A stretch of DNA of 64,000 nt from Undaria pinnatifida. Taxonomy: Eukaryota > Sar > Phaeophyceae > Laminariales > Alariaceae. A program made the position numbers and the translations under genes. The stretch spans positions 2,148,501 to 2,212,500 of the forward strand of contig JABAKD010000002.1 in assembly GCA_012845835.1 (NCBI GenBank). Reading direction: 5' to 3'. Shown piece by piece: positions 45,601-58,100 of the stretch. Each line of letters begins with the position of its first letter. The stretch's first letter is position 1. Under the pieces are notes generated by a model. It was not told the origin of the DNA, searched no databases, and saw only the letters and a list, made by a program, of their open reading frames with translations.

Positions 45601-48600
45601 TTTTTGGAAAACGTGACTGATCGCGATTAATTATTGTTTTTGCCAACCCTAGCTCCCTAGCTATATAGTCTAGTTTCAATGCTCGGAAAGGTTTTAGACC
45701 GAAAACGCCGTTTACAAAATTGTCATCGTGACCCTAGCAGCATCCACGGTACTCATTCACCGATATCTTCGAAGAGGAACACATATTCATAAACGCGCGG
45801 TCGGGGCATTGATCGAGTTCAACCCCGACGTACTTGAAATATTGTTATTTGTGGTATTTTCACTACACGACGACAATTGTCAGAAAACGAACATGTTAAG
45901 AAAACTTACCTCACACCTTTCGAAGTGTGCTTGTCCCCATGAACGTTGGAGCAGTTCTAAGGAACTGCTGTGCGTGCTCAGTTTGTTCGGTTTTCCCTTC
46001 GCTTGGGGTAGCTCCTCATGCTTTTCATTTTTGTCTTGTTCAGGGTTCCCTCGTAGCAGGTAGGTACTTTGTTTTTGTCATTCCTCCCCGCCCCGAATGT
46101 CTACGACAAAGAACTTAGCGTCTCTGACTTGGGAGCCTAATTGTTTTCCCTTTTCTTATTTTGTTTTTCTCAATTGTTACCTAATGTTCTTTTGTTTTGT
46201 CTTTTTCAGTTTCCCTCGCCTATCATAGCTGTCTGTGCGTTCGTTTCCCCTCCCCGTTTTCCAAACTGATACCATAACATGAGCGGCTACAGCGAAAAGG
46301 GCTTTTCTTTTGCCCTGCTGCTTTGTTTTTTCGCGGTTTTACTTCGTTGTTTTGTTGTTGCCCTCACTTTATATGCGTACTTGTACTTGATTGTTTTGCT
46401 TGACCCCCCCCCCAAATCGCCCCCTGCTCAGAACATCTACGACGACGAACTGAGCGGCTACGACGAGGAGGACGACATGGGGATGGGGGTGTCAAACACG
46501 GTCAAGAACAGAAAGCCGGCCAAGCCGAAGCCGGAGGAGGTAAGCGATCTACACCACACCGCATTTGACACAGCAAATTACCCCCGGGTGATAAGTATTT
46601 GGCGTTCTTTTTTTTTCACCACCCGACTGAGCATCATTTACATTATTAATAGGGTGGTATCCAAAGTAGGGTGTCATCCAAAGAAACCACCCCGGTGATA
46701 ACGGACATATTTTTGGTCCAGTTTTTATTCATTTTAATCGTTGGGTGTGGTTTCCTGCGGTCGGGTGGTATATCAAGAGAAGAGTGGTGTGTTACGCCAA
46801 ATGCGGCAGCCCTGTTGAAGCGTCGGACACAAAAAGCTAAATCAACATGGGAAACGCTTGCAAATAACACTGGTACATGCCTCCCCACGGCTTCCTCGAT
46901 AATCTTACAGCCGATACAGTATTTTCACGTTTTTGTTTTGTTCGAGAACGCTGAATCCCTGTTGGGTGAAAATTGAGGCATGTACCGCGGGGGAGAGAAG
47001 ACGAGGTCTATGACCACGGCTTGGTTCAGACAAAAAAGCGACGACTGTAAACCTCCCCGCGACGAGCTGAGCTGGAGAATAAAGTTGATTGCAGTGGGAC
47101 TCCCGCGTTAATGCGGCACCCTTTACTCCCACTGTAGGGTTTTGTAGTGGTTTGGTTAGCCTTATGTTTCTGACCTTCTGACCTTCTGACGTCATGACCT
47201 TGTTACCTTGTTACCGGTTCAGCTCCTCAGGCGTGTCACTATCGGTTGGTGGAGCCATTCCATGGTGGGGGTGAGGCATATTCTAAGAAGTCCCTGGGGT
47301 CCTCATATGAGGAGCTCAATATCTCACCCGATACTGCATGACTTCAAAGGCATTCGTTCGCACAACCCGACCTAGCTTCTATGCCTTAGTGGTCCTAAGA
47401 AAACGTGGTATGCTCGTGAAATTACTTGATCAATGACTAACCGCTAGTTAGTTCCTCACACGAGGAGCTCAATCGAACAGAAACATTATTAGTTCATCCA
47501 ACAACTGCAACCTCTACCACCGTGGGATGACTCGGTACATGACCCTTTCAAGGGCGTGTTTGTTTTTTGGACTAGCGCATGAAAACATTGCTCGGGCGGG
47601 TTCCGCGAACCGACGCGTGTCTTAAAAGTCAAGTTTCGGGCTCTGCTGCGCCGTTGTCGTGGAATGTGTCATGTTTTTTTGTTTCTTCTCTCTCTGGCAA
47701 GGCACCGCACAAACGGTGGAGGTCACTGCTGTTCGTAGATTAACATCAGGGTTTTTGACGGGTCGGATCGCTCCTCGCCGGTCGGATCGTGTCCGGTTGA
47801 CCCGGCCCGCCCCATGGGGTCTGAACACGTCCAGACCCGACCGGACTCGACCCGTCCCGTGAGATTTGCAACACCTCGTGACCCGACTCGACTCGACCCG
47901 CCGGTGTTTGAAGTGTCTCCTGATCCGTGAAACCCCCTGAAGAATATCACCCATTGTCGTTCATAGAGTTTTAGTACTGTACTTCAGTATCACTCATTGT
48001 CGTTCATCAAGTTTTAGTACTGTACTTCGAAGAATGTATTCAAGATGTTGCTGTTGACACTGACGAAGCTTACCAACTTACAACCTTGAGATGAAGTACG
48101 TGGAGTAACTAACATTATGACAATTTGGTGTTGATGTTCACCCTGGCAACGCCCGTCAGGACAAACAAGCGGCCGGTGTATCGCGCAGCTTGCGAAGATG
48201 AGTATCGACCCTAAATTTGTCGATCTCACAGCTGGCGTGTTTAGAAGCTTTTTTTCAGACCTTGAAAAAAAGGTGGAGGGGGAGAGGGTCTCGGGGAAGG
48301 AGTTATGTTCGTCGTCACTGCCCCTGCGAGTCTGCGTACAGCGGGTAGCCCATGTTACGGGACCCCACGATAAGGAAGTAGAGTGCGGTGTTGTACAGGA
48401 CATCAAATTCCTGCACACCGCGTTTTCCCGCTTGATGGGACAAGGTCACTTAAAGTGGACGCAGGCAGCACTCATTATGGAACCTCAGGTCCCTCAACAC
48501 GAGCCAGTAGACTGCCTCCCGTTGCAAAACGCCACACCAATTGCTATAAAGCTGATTATATGCTCCTAAAGTGCCGGGTGTGCCCAATCTGACATGGGAC

Positions 48601-51600
48601 GCCTGTACATGAAGGCTCCGCCCGGGCGCGATGTGGTCACCTTAAAGGGGGCCACCTACGGTACCTGTCGATGGTCGACCAGGTAGGGGAGGCAGGTACT
48701 CCAGGCGGACACAGAAAAAGATAACATGGAGTCATACTCCTCTAGGAACGTTTAATAAGATAATGACAAATCGGAGGGTTGTAATTTGTGTCCGAATCCA
48801 GAGAAAATGACGGGATTTTTCCACTTCTGTAAAGTTGGTTTTGGTAACCCCCCCCCCCCCCCCCCCCCATTCCTGTCTGGCCCCTTACAAAAATGCGTGA
48901 CTTGGTAATTTGCTTTTTTTTAGTGCTCCCCTGGGTACCAACATTTTTTTTTTCTCCGAGCAGTGTAAAAGTGTTAATTGATTATGGCGTATTGAGCGAT
49001 GAAAACCAGCAACAAAGATTCTTAACGCCTTAATAACTGGAACCCCTTTTGGGGAACAATTTTACTTGAAGTTAGCATCGGGAGCAGTCGCCCGAGTGGC
49101 CGTGGGCCGTTCAGTAACAGACTCTGAAGCTGCTCCCTCTGTTTTAGTCGTAGTCTCCCCCCGCCACCCTCCGTGTAACTTGCCGAACGCCCCCCGGCGC
49201 TTTGCGCTTGGTGCATGCGATGTCTGGCTGGTCGGTGAAAACCCAACATCCTCCAGGCCTACGCCCTAGGTGTGCGAGGGTCCGTGGCCATACGACTTGG
49301 GGTATGCATGAAATGAGCGTACGGACATGAGGATACCCCGCCACCACCCCGACCACCTCTACCCCTTCCCTCCTTTGTCGCTTCCGCGGCCCGATTCCAG
49401 ATGTATGGGTCGGAGGAGCGGGAAAATGTAATATTGGAGCTAGCAACCGCAGCCCAGGAGGTGGCGGATTCGTTATTGCCGGAGGACGAGTTTGACAAAT
49501 ACAAAAGAACGGAGCCGGTGGCGCCCGAAGATCCCGACGACCTAGGAATGTGAGACACCCCCCCCCTTCCCCCCCCCCCCCCCCCGCCCTGTTCCTCCCG
49601 AAAAGAAACAAAGGGCCGTCTCCGGTACAATACCGCGTCAGGAAAGCCCCCCCCCCCCTCCCCCCCCCCCGAGGGTTGACTCCCCAACTCTCCCTCCGTC
49701 GACGTTCTCCGTCCCGCTGTTGCAGGGATGCGACGCTTTGTGCTTCAACTCACTACGGCCATGCATGATACGATGGTCACGCAACACCCCCGAGCCCCAA
49801 ATCTTAGCCATCCATCCCCCTGTCTTAATCCCGTCTCTGCTCGTAGCTGTAGGTGGTGTCCGCCTTTTCGTCGCCAAAAAGACGAAGAAGCGTCTCCGGC
49901 ACCTCCCGTGTCTCCCCCACCCCATCCTTTTCATTCGGCGCTCGTTTCTTGAAAAAATCATCGTTCGCCACTCCTTCCTCTCCGGTCTTTCGCGCCTGGT
50001 GGTACCCATGTGTTTTCACGAAATTAGCGAGGAGATGCAGGCAACCCCTCCCCCCACTCCTCCTCTTCGCAAGATCGTTAAGCGTTCCATCCTTCACCAC
50101 TAACTCCTCTCCACTCGTCGCGCCCGGTTGTATTCGCTCCTTCGTCACGCATAACCAAGGGGCGAGTCCGATACCAGGACGCCCCTGTAATATCAAGCAA
50201 TTATTGATACTGTTCGAAATGTACCCCACAGCATTGGAGTGGGCAACAACCCCCCCCCCTATCCACCACTCTGCTAATGTTACGCTCCGTGGGATATTTC
50301 GTGGTCAAAACAATGAAGAAAGGGGCGTCCCCGGCACAATAACGCCTGGCCATATTATCCCCCCCCCTCCCCCCCCCCCCCTGAAGTCGGCCATGAGTGG
50401 TTCTTGGTAGGATGCATGTCACTGTTCATGCGACGCGATGCGCACCTCACGGTGCTTCGCACTTGGTGGACGCGATGTCTGCGTCGTAGGTGAAAGCCCT
50501 CCGTGCTCCGTCCTGGCGTAGTAGGGGATGCGAGGGTCTGTGGCCATACGACTACGGCTACGGCTACGCATGAAATGAGTACACCCCCCTCCCCGACCCC
50601 CCCCCCCCGCCTCCCTCCCCCCACCCTCTCCCCCCCCGCCGCCCCCCCTACCCCTCCTTCGCCCTCCCATCTCATCCCTCCCTCCCTCCCTCCCTCCTCC
50701 CTATTGCTGTCCTAAGCTTGAGACGTATCATCTTACCCCTGCGCGCCATCTACCGCTCCGCACGGTATCCGCCTTCTCATCCCCACGCCTGCTCGCAAGG
50801 AATGCGTGGTCAATAGTCAACTAACTAAGGCATACCCCCCCCCCTCCGCCCCCCCCACCGCCCCGCACGGTGGTATCATCGCTTCATCACGCAAAACTTC
50901 TAAAGGGGTGTCTCCGGCACAATAACGCCTGCAAAAGTAAGAGAAAACTTGGGGAACGTTGGCGACATGACGGACAAGGCCATTGCGGCCATGCAGGGGG
51001 CCGAACAGATTTTTGAGATGGAGAGGATGGCAGCGAAGGACATGCAAAGGGGGAAGATGGAGGACAGGGGGCTGTCGGCAGAGCAGATCGCCGCGTACAT
51101 GGGTGAGAAACACCTCCTCTGACCCGGGCTGTGAATTGGCTTTGATTGCACGTCTGTTTATTGTCTGCTGCGCACTACTAATATTTGCTTCAGTCAGTTG
51201 TGTGTACGCTTCGAAGTATTAAATTGCATCTGGTATGAACTGCGCGTGAGGAGTTTCGACTCCTGAGATTATGGAACCTGTCTCGTGATCACGGACTCCA
51301 TCGTGGTGGTTGAGTTAATGTGAGAACAGTTACTGCAACAATGCACAAAATATGGTGTACTATACCAGCGCAGGCGGTGCGAAGCAGGTGAAGCCCTTGG
51401 ATGCCCCACAGGACTTACTGGGTTTAGTGGATGGATGGAAGGCCACAGTCATCTGTTGATATGTGGCTTTATTATTATTTGATGTGTGACTATATCGTTT
51501 ATGTGCTATATCGTTTATGTGGGGCTTTACATGGATCTCTATACTGCCAGGTAGGGTTATTTACTATTATTTCTGCCGCTTTACCTGTATTCCAAGACAT

Positions 51601-52134
51601 TTTTGATTCGGACAACCGTAATTTATTTCATCACTGTGTATTCATGGGGTCCCATCAAATCGGAACGTAACCCGGTCTTTTTTTTGTCGCACCCGGGGAT
51701 GATCCTGCCGTGTCCCCGGGGTCGAAGGCCAAGCATGTTGATGCTTTCGTGGTTGCACGGTTCCACGCACTTCTCCTAGGTGGACACTGCCGCATTTCTC
51801 ACTTCTTTTTTTTCGGTCGCTAAGCTGGTACCCCAACAAATATTAGAATAGAATGATTAGCCCGCAGTCGTCGTGTTTTTAATCGCCTACCATGGGTCCT
51901 AACACGGTTTGACCCGACCGTCGACGCCATTATGTTGTATCGCCACAGGGGATCCCACCGGCGCCCCTCAATCGAAGGCCGAGCAGGCCGCCGCGAGAAC
52001 CTTGCAGGCCTACCAGAAGGCCGCTTTCGAGGACTCGAACGCGTGGAGGGCGGAAGATGCTCTCCTCCAGGTGGCGCCGTCGAGCCAACTGGTCAAGAGG
52101 GACGAGAAGGGGGATCCTTACGCGGACCGGTCAG

Positions 52135-52166
<32 letters not shown>

Positions 52167-55100
52167 GGTGGTGGTGGTGGTGGTGGCGGTGGTGGTGGTG
52201 GTGGTGGTGGTGGTGGTGATGTTGGTGTTGGTGGTGTTGGTGTTGGTGGTGTTGGTGATGTTGGTGTTGGCGGTGGTTTTGGTGGTGTTGGTGGTGGTGT
52301 TGGTGTTGGTGTTGGTGTTGGTGTTGGTGTTGGTGTTGATGTTGGTGTTCGTGTTGTTGTGGTTGTTGTTCGTGTTGTTATTGTTGTTGTTGGTGCTCTT
52401 ATCCTATCATAGGGGTAATTTTTGAGTAGTTGGAGGTTGTGTATTGATTCGTTTTCAGGGTTTAATGGTGGTTTTATGAAATATAGATACAATTAAGGAC
52501 ACGTAAAAAAACGCCATGCTTCCAAATTTCCTTAGGCTGTCGGTTGACCTAGAACACGCTTTTTGTGACGCATGGCCTAAGCTGTTTTCGAAACGTCCCC
52601 GAAAAGCCCAGCGTATGTGTTCAGCTGTTAAAAACGTCACCGAACAGCCCGATACTGTCAGCAGCCAGCAACGGGCAGGCTGTACGCCAGGCAGCTGCGC
52701 CTTTCGCGTGTATGGTACGCCTGTGTGCATGCGTGTCGCTGACGCCGCTGCTGCTGCTGGCGTAATTATCTCTGTTGCTACTATGCGAGTATCGCCACGT
52801 TGCTCTGCTGCTGCTGCTGCTGCCGTTGCCGTTGTGGTGCTACTGAAAACTGCTGGTGTTGTTTATGTTTTATTGCGGCGATCTTTTCTCTGGTGGTGCT
52901 GCTACAATCACAACAACAGCATACAACACTCGCCTCTGTTTGTAATGTTGGACGATCGTGTACCCTTCCGCGGGCATGTGTGTACTTGTTGTCCCAGCTG
53001 CGGCTACTGCTGTGCTGTTGTCTTCTTCTGTAATGTTTCTGCTTCCCTGCAGCTGTTGTTGTTGCTGCTGCTGCTGCTGCGACGCTGCTTGTGCTGCTGG
53101 ATCGTTGCCTTTATTGCTACTACCGCCATCCATCCGCTCTGTTGCAGCATGCTATAGGCGCTACTCATGTTCTGGCTTCCGCCATTGATGCACCTCGTCG
53201 TATGTGTGCCCATAAAACTCGTGGTCTATCCATCGTTCACTGTAAATAGGCATTGTCGTGCATACTGCCAACAGCACCAATAGCTTGAAAAAATAATTAT
53301 CGACCAGTCAACTGGTCTAACTCACAGATGACGTGTCAGAAATAGTGCTGCAGAATTCGCACTCCTGTGTATCATACCGGCACACATTGCGTTCCTTCCT
53401 GGCCTTTTTTTTGTCTTGTTAGTGTAACCTTGCGTCGCCTGCTCTGCTTCTCCCGGACGCACGATTACCATCTACACGCCGAAGGGATATATTGTACCTG
53501 GTAATAATTTTATGTAGGTAGGACTTAATTTATTTAACTGAGGTTGTGCCGTGAACCAGTTTCGAAAGTTTTGTATGGCTTAATATTTTAGATATACAAA
53601 CTTAGGACTTTTTGAAACAAAGATATGATTTCGTGGAGAGTGGCCCGCTGCGACTAGCCCGGTTACTCGCCCGACAGCTGCTTATTTTTTCTTTGTTGAT
53701 TTTCAGAGTTCTTGTATGTATGTTTTGGTGCCAAGTGCGAGTCGCTACGATTGTCTTACAGCAGTATTGGCTACCTGGTAGCTTCCAGAGCTCGCTCTAG
53801 GTCCCGCGTTCACATCTGTTTACGACCTCGTACAGTAGTCACCCCAACTACTGCTGCTGCTGAGGTCTGATCGCCCTCCACCCTGGGCCTGTCTCTGGCC
53901 ACCACCAAGACAGGACGCGGCTAGGCCCTCAACTGCTGCTTGTGGTGGTTGGTTGGAACGCCCGGACTAATGCGTTATTTTGCGTTTGTTGTGGTTTGTT
54001 CTTTTTTTGATTGGCGCACCGAGTCCGGGCGTACCAGGTACGGTATATTGTTGTACCATATTATTCGACACCTCGTTGTTGTTAGCTACTATCAATGTCT
54101 GCACTTTCTCACTAGGCTACACTAGGTGTATGCTGCTGCTCTTTGCTGCTCTGCAACTATACTGCGCATGTGCTGGATGTCGGAGCCACGAAGCCATATT
54201 TGTTTTGTCAACAACCCACGTTTCCAGTTGACAGCAGACCAGAAAAAAGATATGCCCGTTCCTTGCACCTCGCACCACGTCAGTAAGCAGGCAGACTAAA
54301 TAGCCGACACCTGGTCGGCAAGCAACGCCGCACGCATGCATGGTGCAGCTGTACAGCGCTTTTACCTTCTGCTGCCGCTACCTGGGGGGGACGTAGTATT
54401 ATTGGAAACGAAATCAAGCGTTTCATGCGCGCTGCCTTTGCTGGGTGGCTTTCGCTGCCGCCGCCGCTGCTGCTGTTTCTGCTGTCGTTTATACCCAATC
54501 CACATTAGTTCAGTTTTTGGGCTTTTCTGTAGCTTTCGCTTTGGTGATACCATTTCCGATAATGTTGATCTTCTTGCTAATCTGCCACGGCTGAGCTGCT
54601 ACTGCTGCTGCTGCTGCTGCTGCAAGTACTGCTACTGCTGCCGTCACTGCTGATACTGCTGCCGTTATTACATACCCACTGCCTCCCGAATATCTGTTGC
54701 TGTTATGCTCACCCCCCCCCGCCCTCCTCCCTTTCCTCCTCCTCTCTTTCCTCCTCCTCCCTTTCCTCCTCCTCCATTTCCTCCTCCTCCCTTTCCTCCT
54801 CCTCCCTTTCCTTCTCCTCCCTTTCCTCCTCCTCCCTTTCTTCCTCCTCCCTTTCCTCCTCCTCCCTTTCCTCCTCCTCCCCCTCCTCCTCCCCCTCTTC
54901 CTCCCCCTCCCCCCCCATTTCCCCGTCTCAACTCACTCTCTCGCTGTATTTCTTTCTTTTATCTCTCTCTTGCCCCCCCCCACTATTTTTTTTCCTTTTC
55001 CTGGTCAGGTTTGTTTACGTGGACGAATACACGTGTATCGGGTGCACTCACTGTAGCCACACCGCCCCGAGCACTTTCTTCATGGAGAACGAACACGGCA

Positions 55101-58100
55101 GGGCTAGAGTATACCAACAGGGAAGGGACACCGAGGAGGCGGTGAGTAACGAATCGCCCCTCTGCTGTGCAAGGTTAATGTATACCAGGTACACAGCTAA
55201 CGAACGCGAGTCTTTTAGTTTGGACGGCAATAAAACATGACCAGGAGTCGCCATTCGAGGAACAGGCGAAGAGGTCGATCTTCACTGTGACGTAATTTTT
55301 GTGTTCGCGGACTGGAGACCCTTTTGGGCTGCCTGGGGCGCCCGCAAACAACCAAAGCACACGAGTTGATGGTTACAAACCAAACAGACGGGAAGCCGTA
55401 ATAAGCGAGGGTGCCCCCCACCTTGTGGCAAGGTGGGAGGTCCCCCTCACCTTGTGGCAAGGTGGGAGGTCCCCCAGACCTGGCACGTGGAGTAAACCCC
55501 CCACCTTGTAACAAGGGGGATTCCAAGGGCAGAGTTCCCCAACTTTGTGGCAGCTAGGGGGGGGGGAGGAGGGGGGTCCCATTTCCTGGCAAAAGGGGAA
55601 GGGTCCCCCGCTTGGTGGAAAAGGGGGGAGAGTCCGCCTTCTTGTGGCAACGGGAAGGGACCTCGCCAGCCTGTGGCAAGGATGGGGAAGTCCCCTCCAT
55701 GTGGCAATGGGTGGGAACCCCTCACGTGGTAGCGAGGAGGGGTCCCCCGCCTTGTGACAGGGGACCCCCCCCCCCTCCCTGCCACGAAATGGGGGTCTCC
55801 CGCCCGTTGCTACGGGGGGGAATTCGTCCCGTTGCTACAACGTGGGGGACCCCCCCCCCCCCTGTGCCACGACGTGAGACGACCCACCCTGCTGCTACGA
55901 AGTACGGGACCCCCGCCCCCCCCACAAAGCTGGGCACACCCCCCCCCCTTGACAAAGGTGGGGTATTCCTCCCTTGCTATGTCGCCCCCTCGCCCCCTCC
56001 CCCCCTCCTGACATATGGTGGGGCGCTCCATCCTTCTATTGAGAGGGGTTCCCAACACGTTGTGGATGTATGTGAGGTGGGACCATGTGGGGTATGCGGA
56101 AGGGAGGGACCTTATATTTGCTGCATAGCCGACAGGACGCGGCGATTCTAATGTTATTCCTAGGAATAACCGGGGTACGGCGGCGTCTTGTGGATTTGTT
56201 GATGTGTGCCCGTCTGTCTGAGCATGTGTTGTTCTCACATGAGCCATGGCCATACTCCAGTCCTTGCTTACAAGTCAGGCCCCAAGAACGCTGGTGTGGA
56301 ACAACAACAACGACAACAACCGCAACCACAACCGCAACCACAACCGCAACCGTAACCGTAAACGTTACCCCACCCCTACCCCCTCCCCTCCCCCCACACA
56401 CACACCCGCAACCACCCCCACCCCCACCCCCGCACCCCACCCCCACCCCCACCCCCGCCCCGCACCCCACCCCCCACCGCTCCCCCACCCCCACCCCCAC
56501 CACCCCACCCCACCCACACCCACACCCACACATCGTGTGCCCCAGAAAAGAAATACAAACCAACCATGTGCGCAAGGTACTTTTCAAGTAGACGTGTCTG
56601 TCGGGCAATTCTACGCTACACAAAATACCAGCGTCGTGTGTGTCTGTGTTTGTGGGTGCACGTGTTCCTGATGCGCCGTGCCCCTGGTCCACCCTGCTCG
56701 GCTACCGCTCGCCCCCCCAACAGGTTCGCGACGCCATCCTGACGTGTCCGGTGGACTGCATCCACTACGTTGATTGGCCGGAGCTGACTCGACTCGAGGC
56801 TGAGAGGGAAGGCCTTGAGATCAATTTTAAGGCCAGGCTCGTCGGGAACAACCACGACAGCGCCACCAATGGCCAGCAGGTGATCTCATCGGGTCTGGTG
56901 TAACCTTTCACTGCTGCGTTCCCCCCACCCTGTTTCATTATTACACTATTTAATAGTAAGAAGCAGGTTGTCCCCGAAGACGTTGGTGTACGGTTTTAAC
57001 CCCTTTAGACCCCCAAAATCCCTCCCTATACCAACTTGAAGTCAATTTGTAAAAATAAAAGGGTTTCCAGCAGTGAAGGCGTTAAAGGGGCATCTCTGGT
57101 CTGATCATGCTCCGATCATGATCTGAGCATGATCTGATGATCTGAGCACGATCTGATCTGGTCTGACCTGGTGTGGTCTGGTCTGGCCTGGTTTGATTTG
57201 GTCTGGTCTTGCCTGATTTGGTCTGGTTTTGTCTGGGTCTGGTCTGATGTGGTTTGGTTTGGTCTGGTCTGGTCTGGTCTGGTCTGGTTTGGTCTGGTCT
57301 GGTCTGGTCTGGTCTGGTCTGGTCTGGTCTGGTCTGGTCTGGTCTGGTCTGGTCTGGTCTGGTCTGGTCTGGTCTGGTCTGGTCTGGTCTGGTCTGGTCT
57401 GGTCTGGTCTGGTCTGGTCTGGTCTGGTCTGGTCTGGTCTGGTCTGGTCTGGTCTGGTCTGGTCTGGTCTGGTCTGGTCCGGTCGGGTCTGGTCTGGTCT
57501 GGTTTGGTCTGATCTGATGTTGTTTTGTCTGGTCTTTTCTGAGTTTTTCCGATACGATCAACTAAGTGGGTTGGTTGGTTGGTTGGTCTATAAAGCACAT
57601 AACGCACGGCGGGGAGCTGGATGTGTGTGGGAGTGCGACTGTCGACGGTCCTGCCTATAGATCTGCCTGCGCTTGGTTTTGGCCTATTCCTGCGCCCGTA
57701 TGCTTAGTATATAAGCATGCTTTTTATTTTGCTGCAGTTCCTTTGGTTTAGAGGTGATTGCTGTCGATTGTGTGGGACCGCACCGTAGCATCCGACTTTA
57801 GCAACGTCAGCCGACTACGCGTTGGAGCCTGTTTTTTTATTGAACGGCGGGGTCGAAGCTTTCCACGATTTTTCATACAGGTGCTTCATCAGCGGAGCTT
57901 TCGCCCGTGTCTACCTGCAGATACATTTCCTCTGGACCACTGGGCGCAGCAATGTCTTGGATGCCGCACATTTTCACTTTTCGGCGTTGGGCCATTTTCA
58001 TGGTACATTTGTTTCCGCCTAGGGTTGTGTTTTTCTGTTTAGGTGCCGCAACCAAAATGCACTCACAGTTTTTGTAGGACGTCACAAGTGCAGTTTAGTA

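Noticed and set aside
57082..57660. Long DQTRP and WSGLV repeat reading frames on both strands
   Set aside because: They are a by-product of the five-base GGTCT array, which keeps every frame open; there are no splice or start signals.
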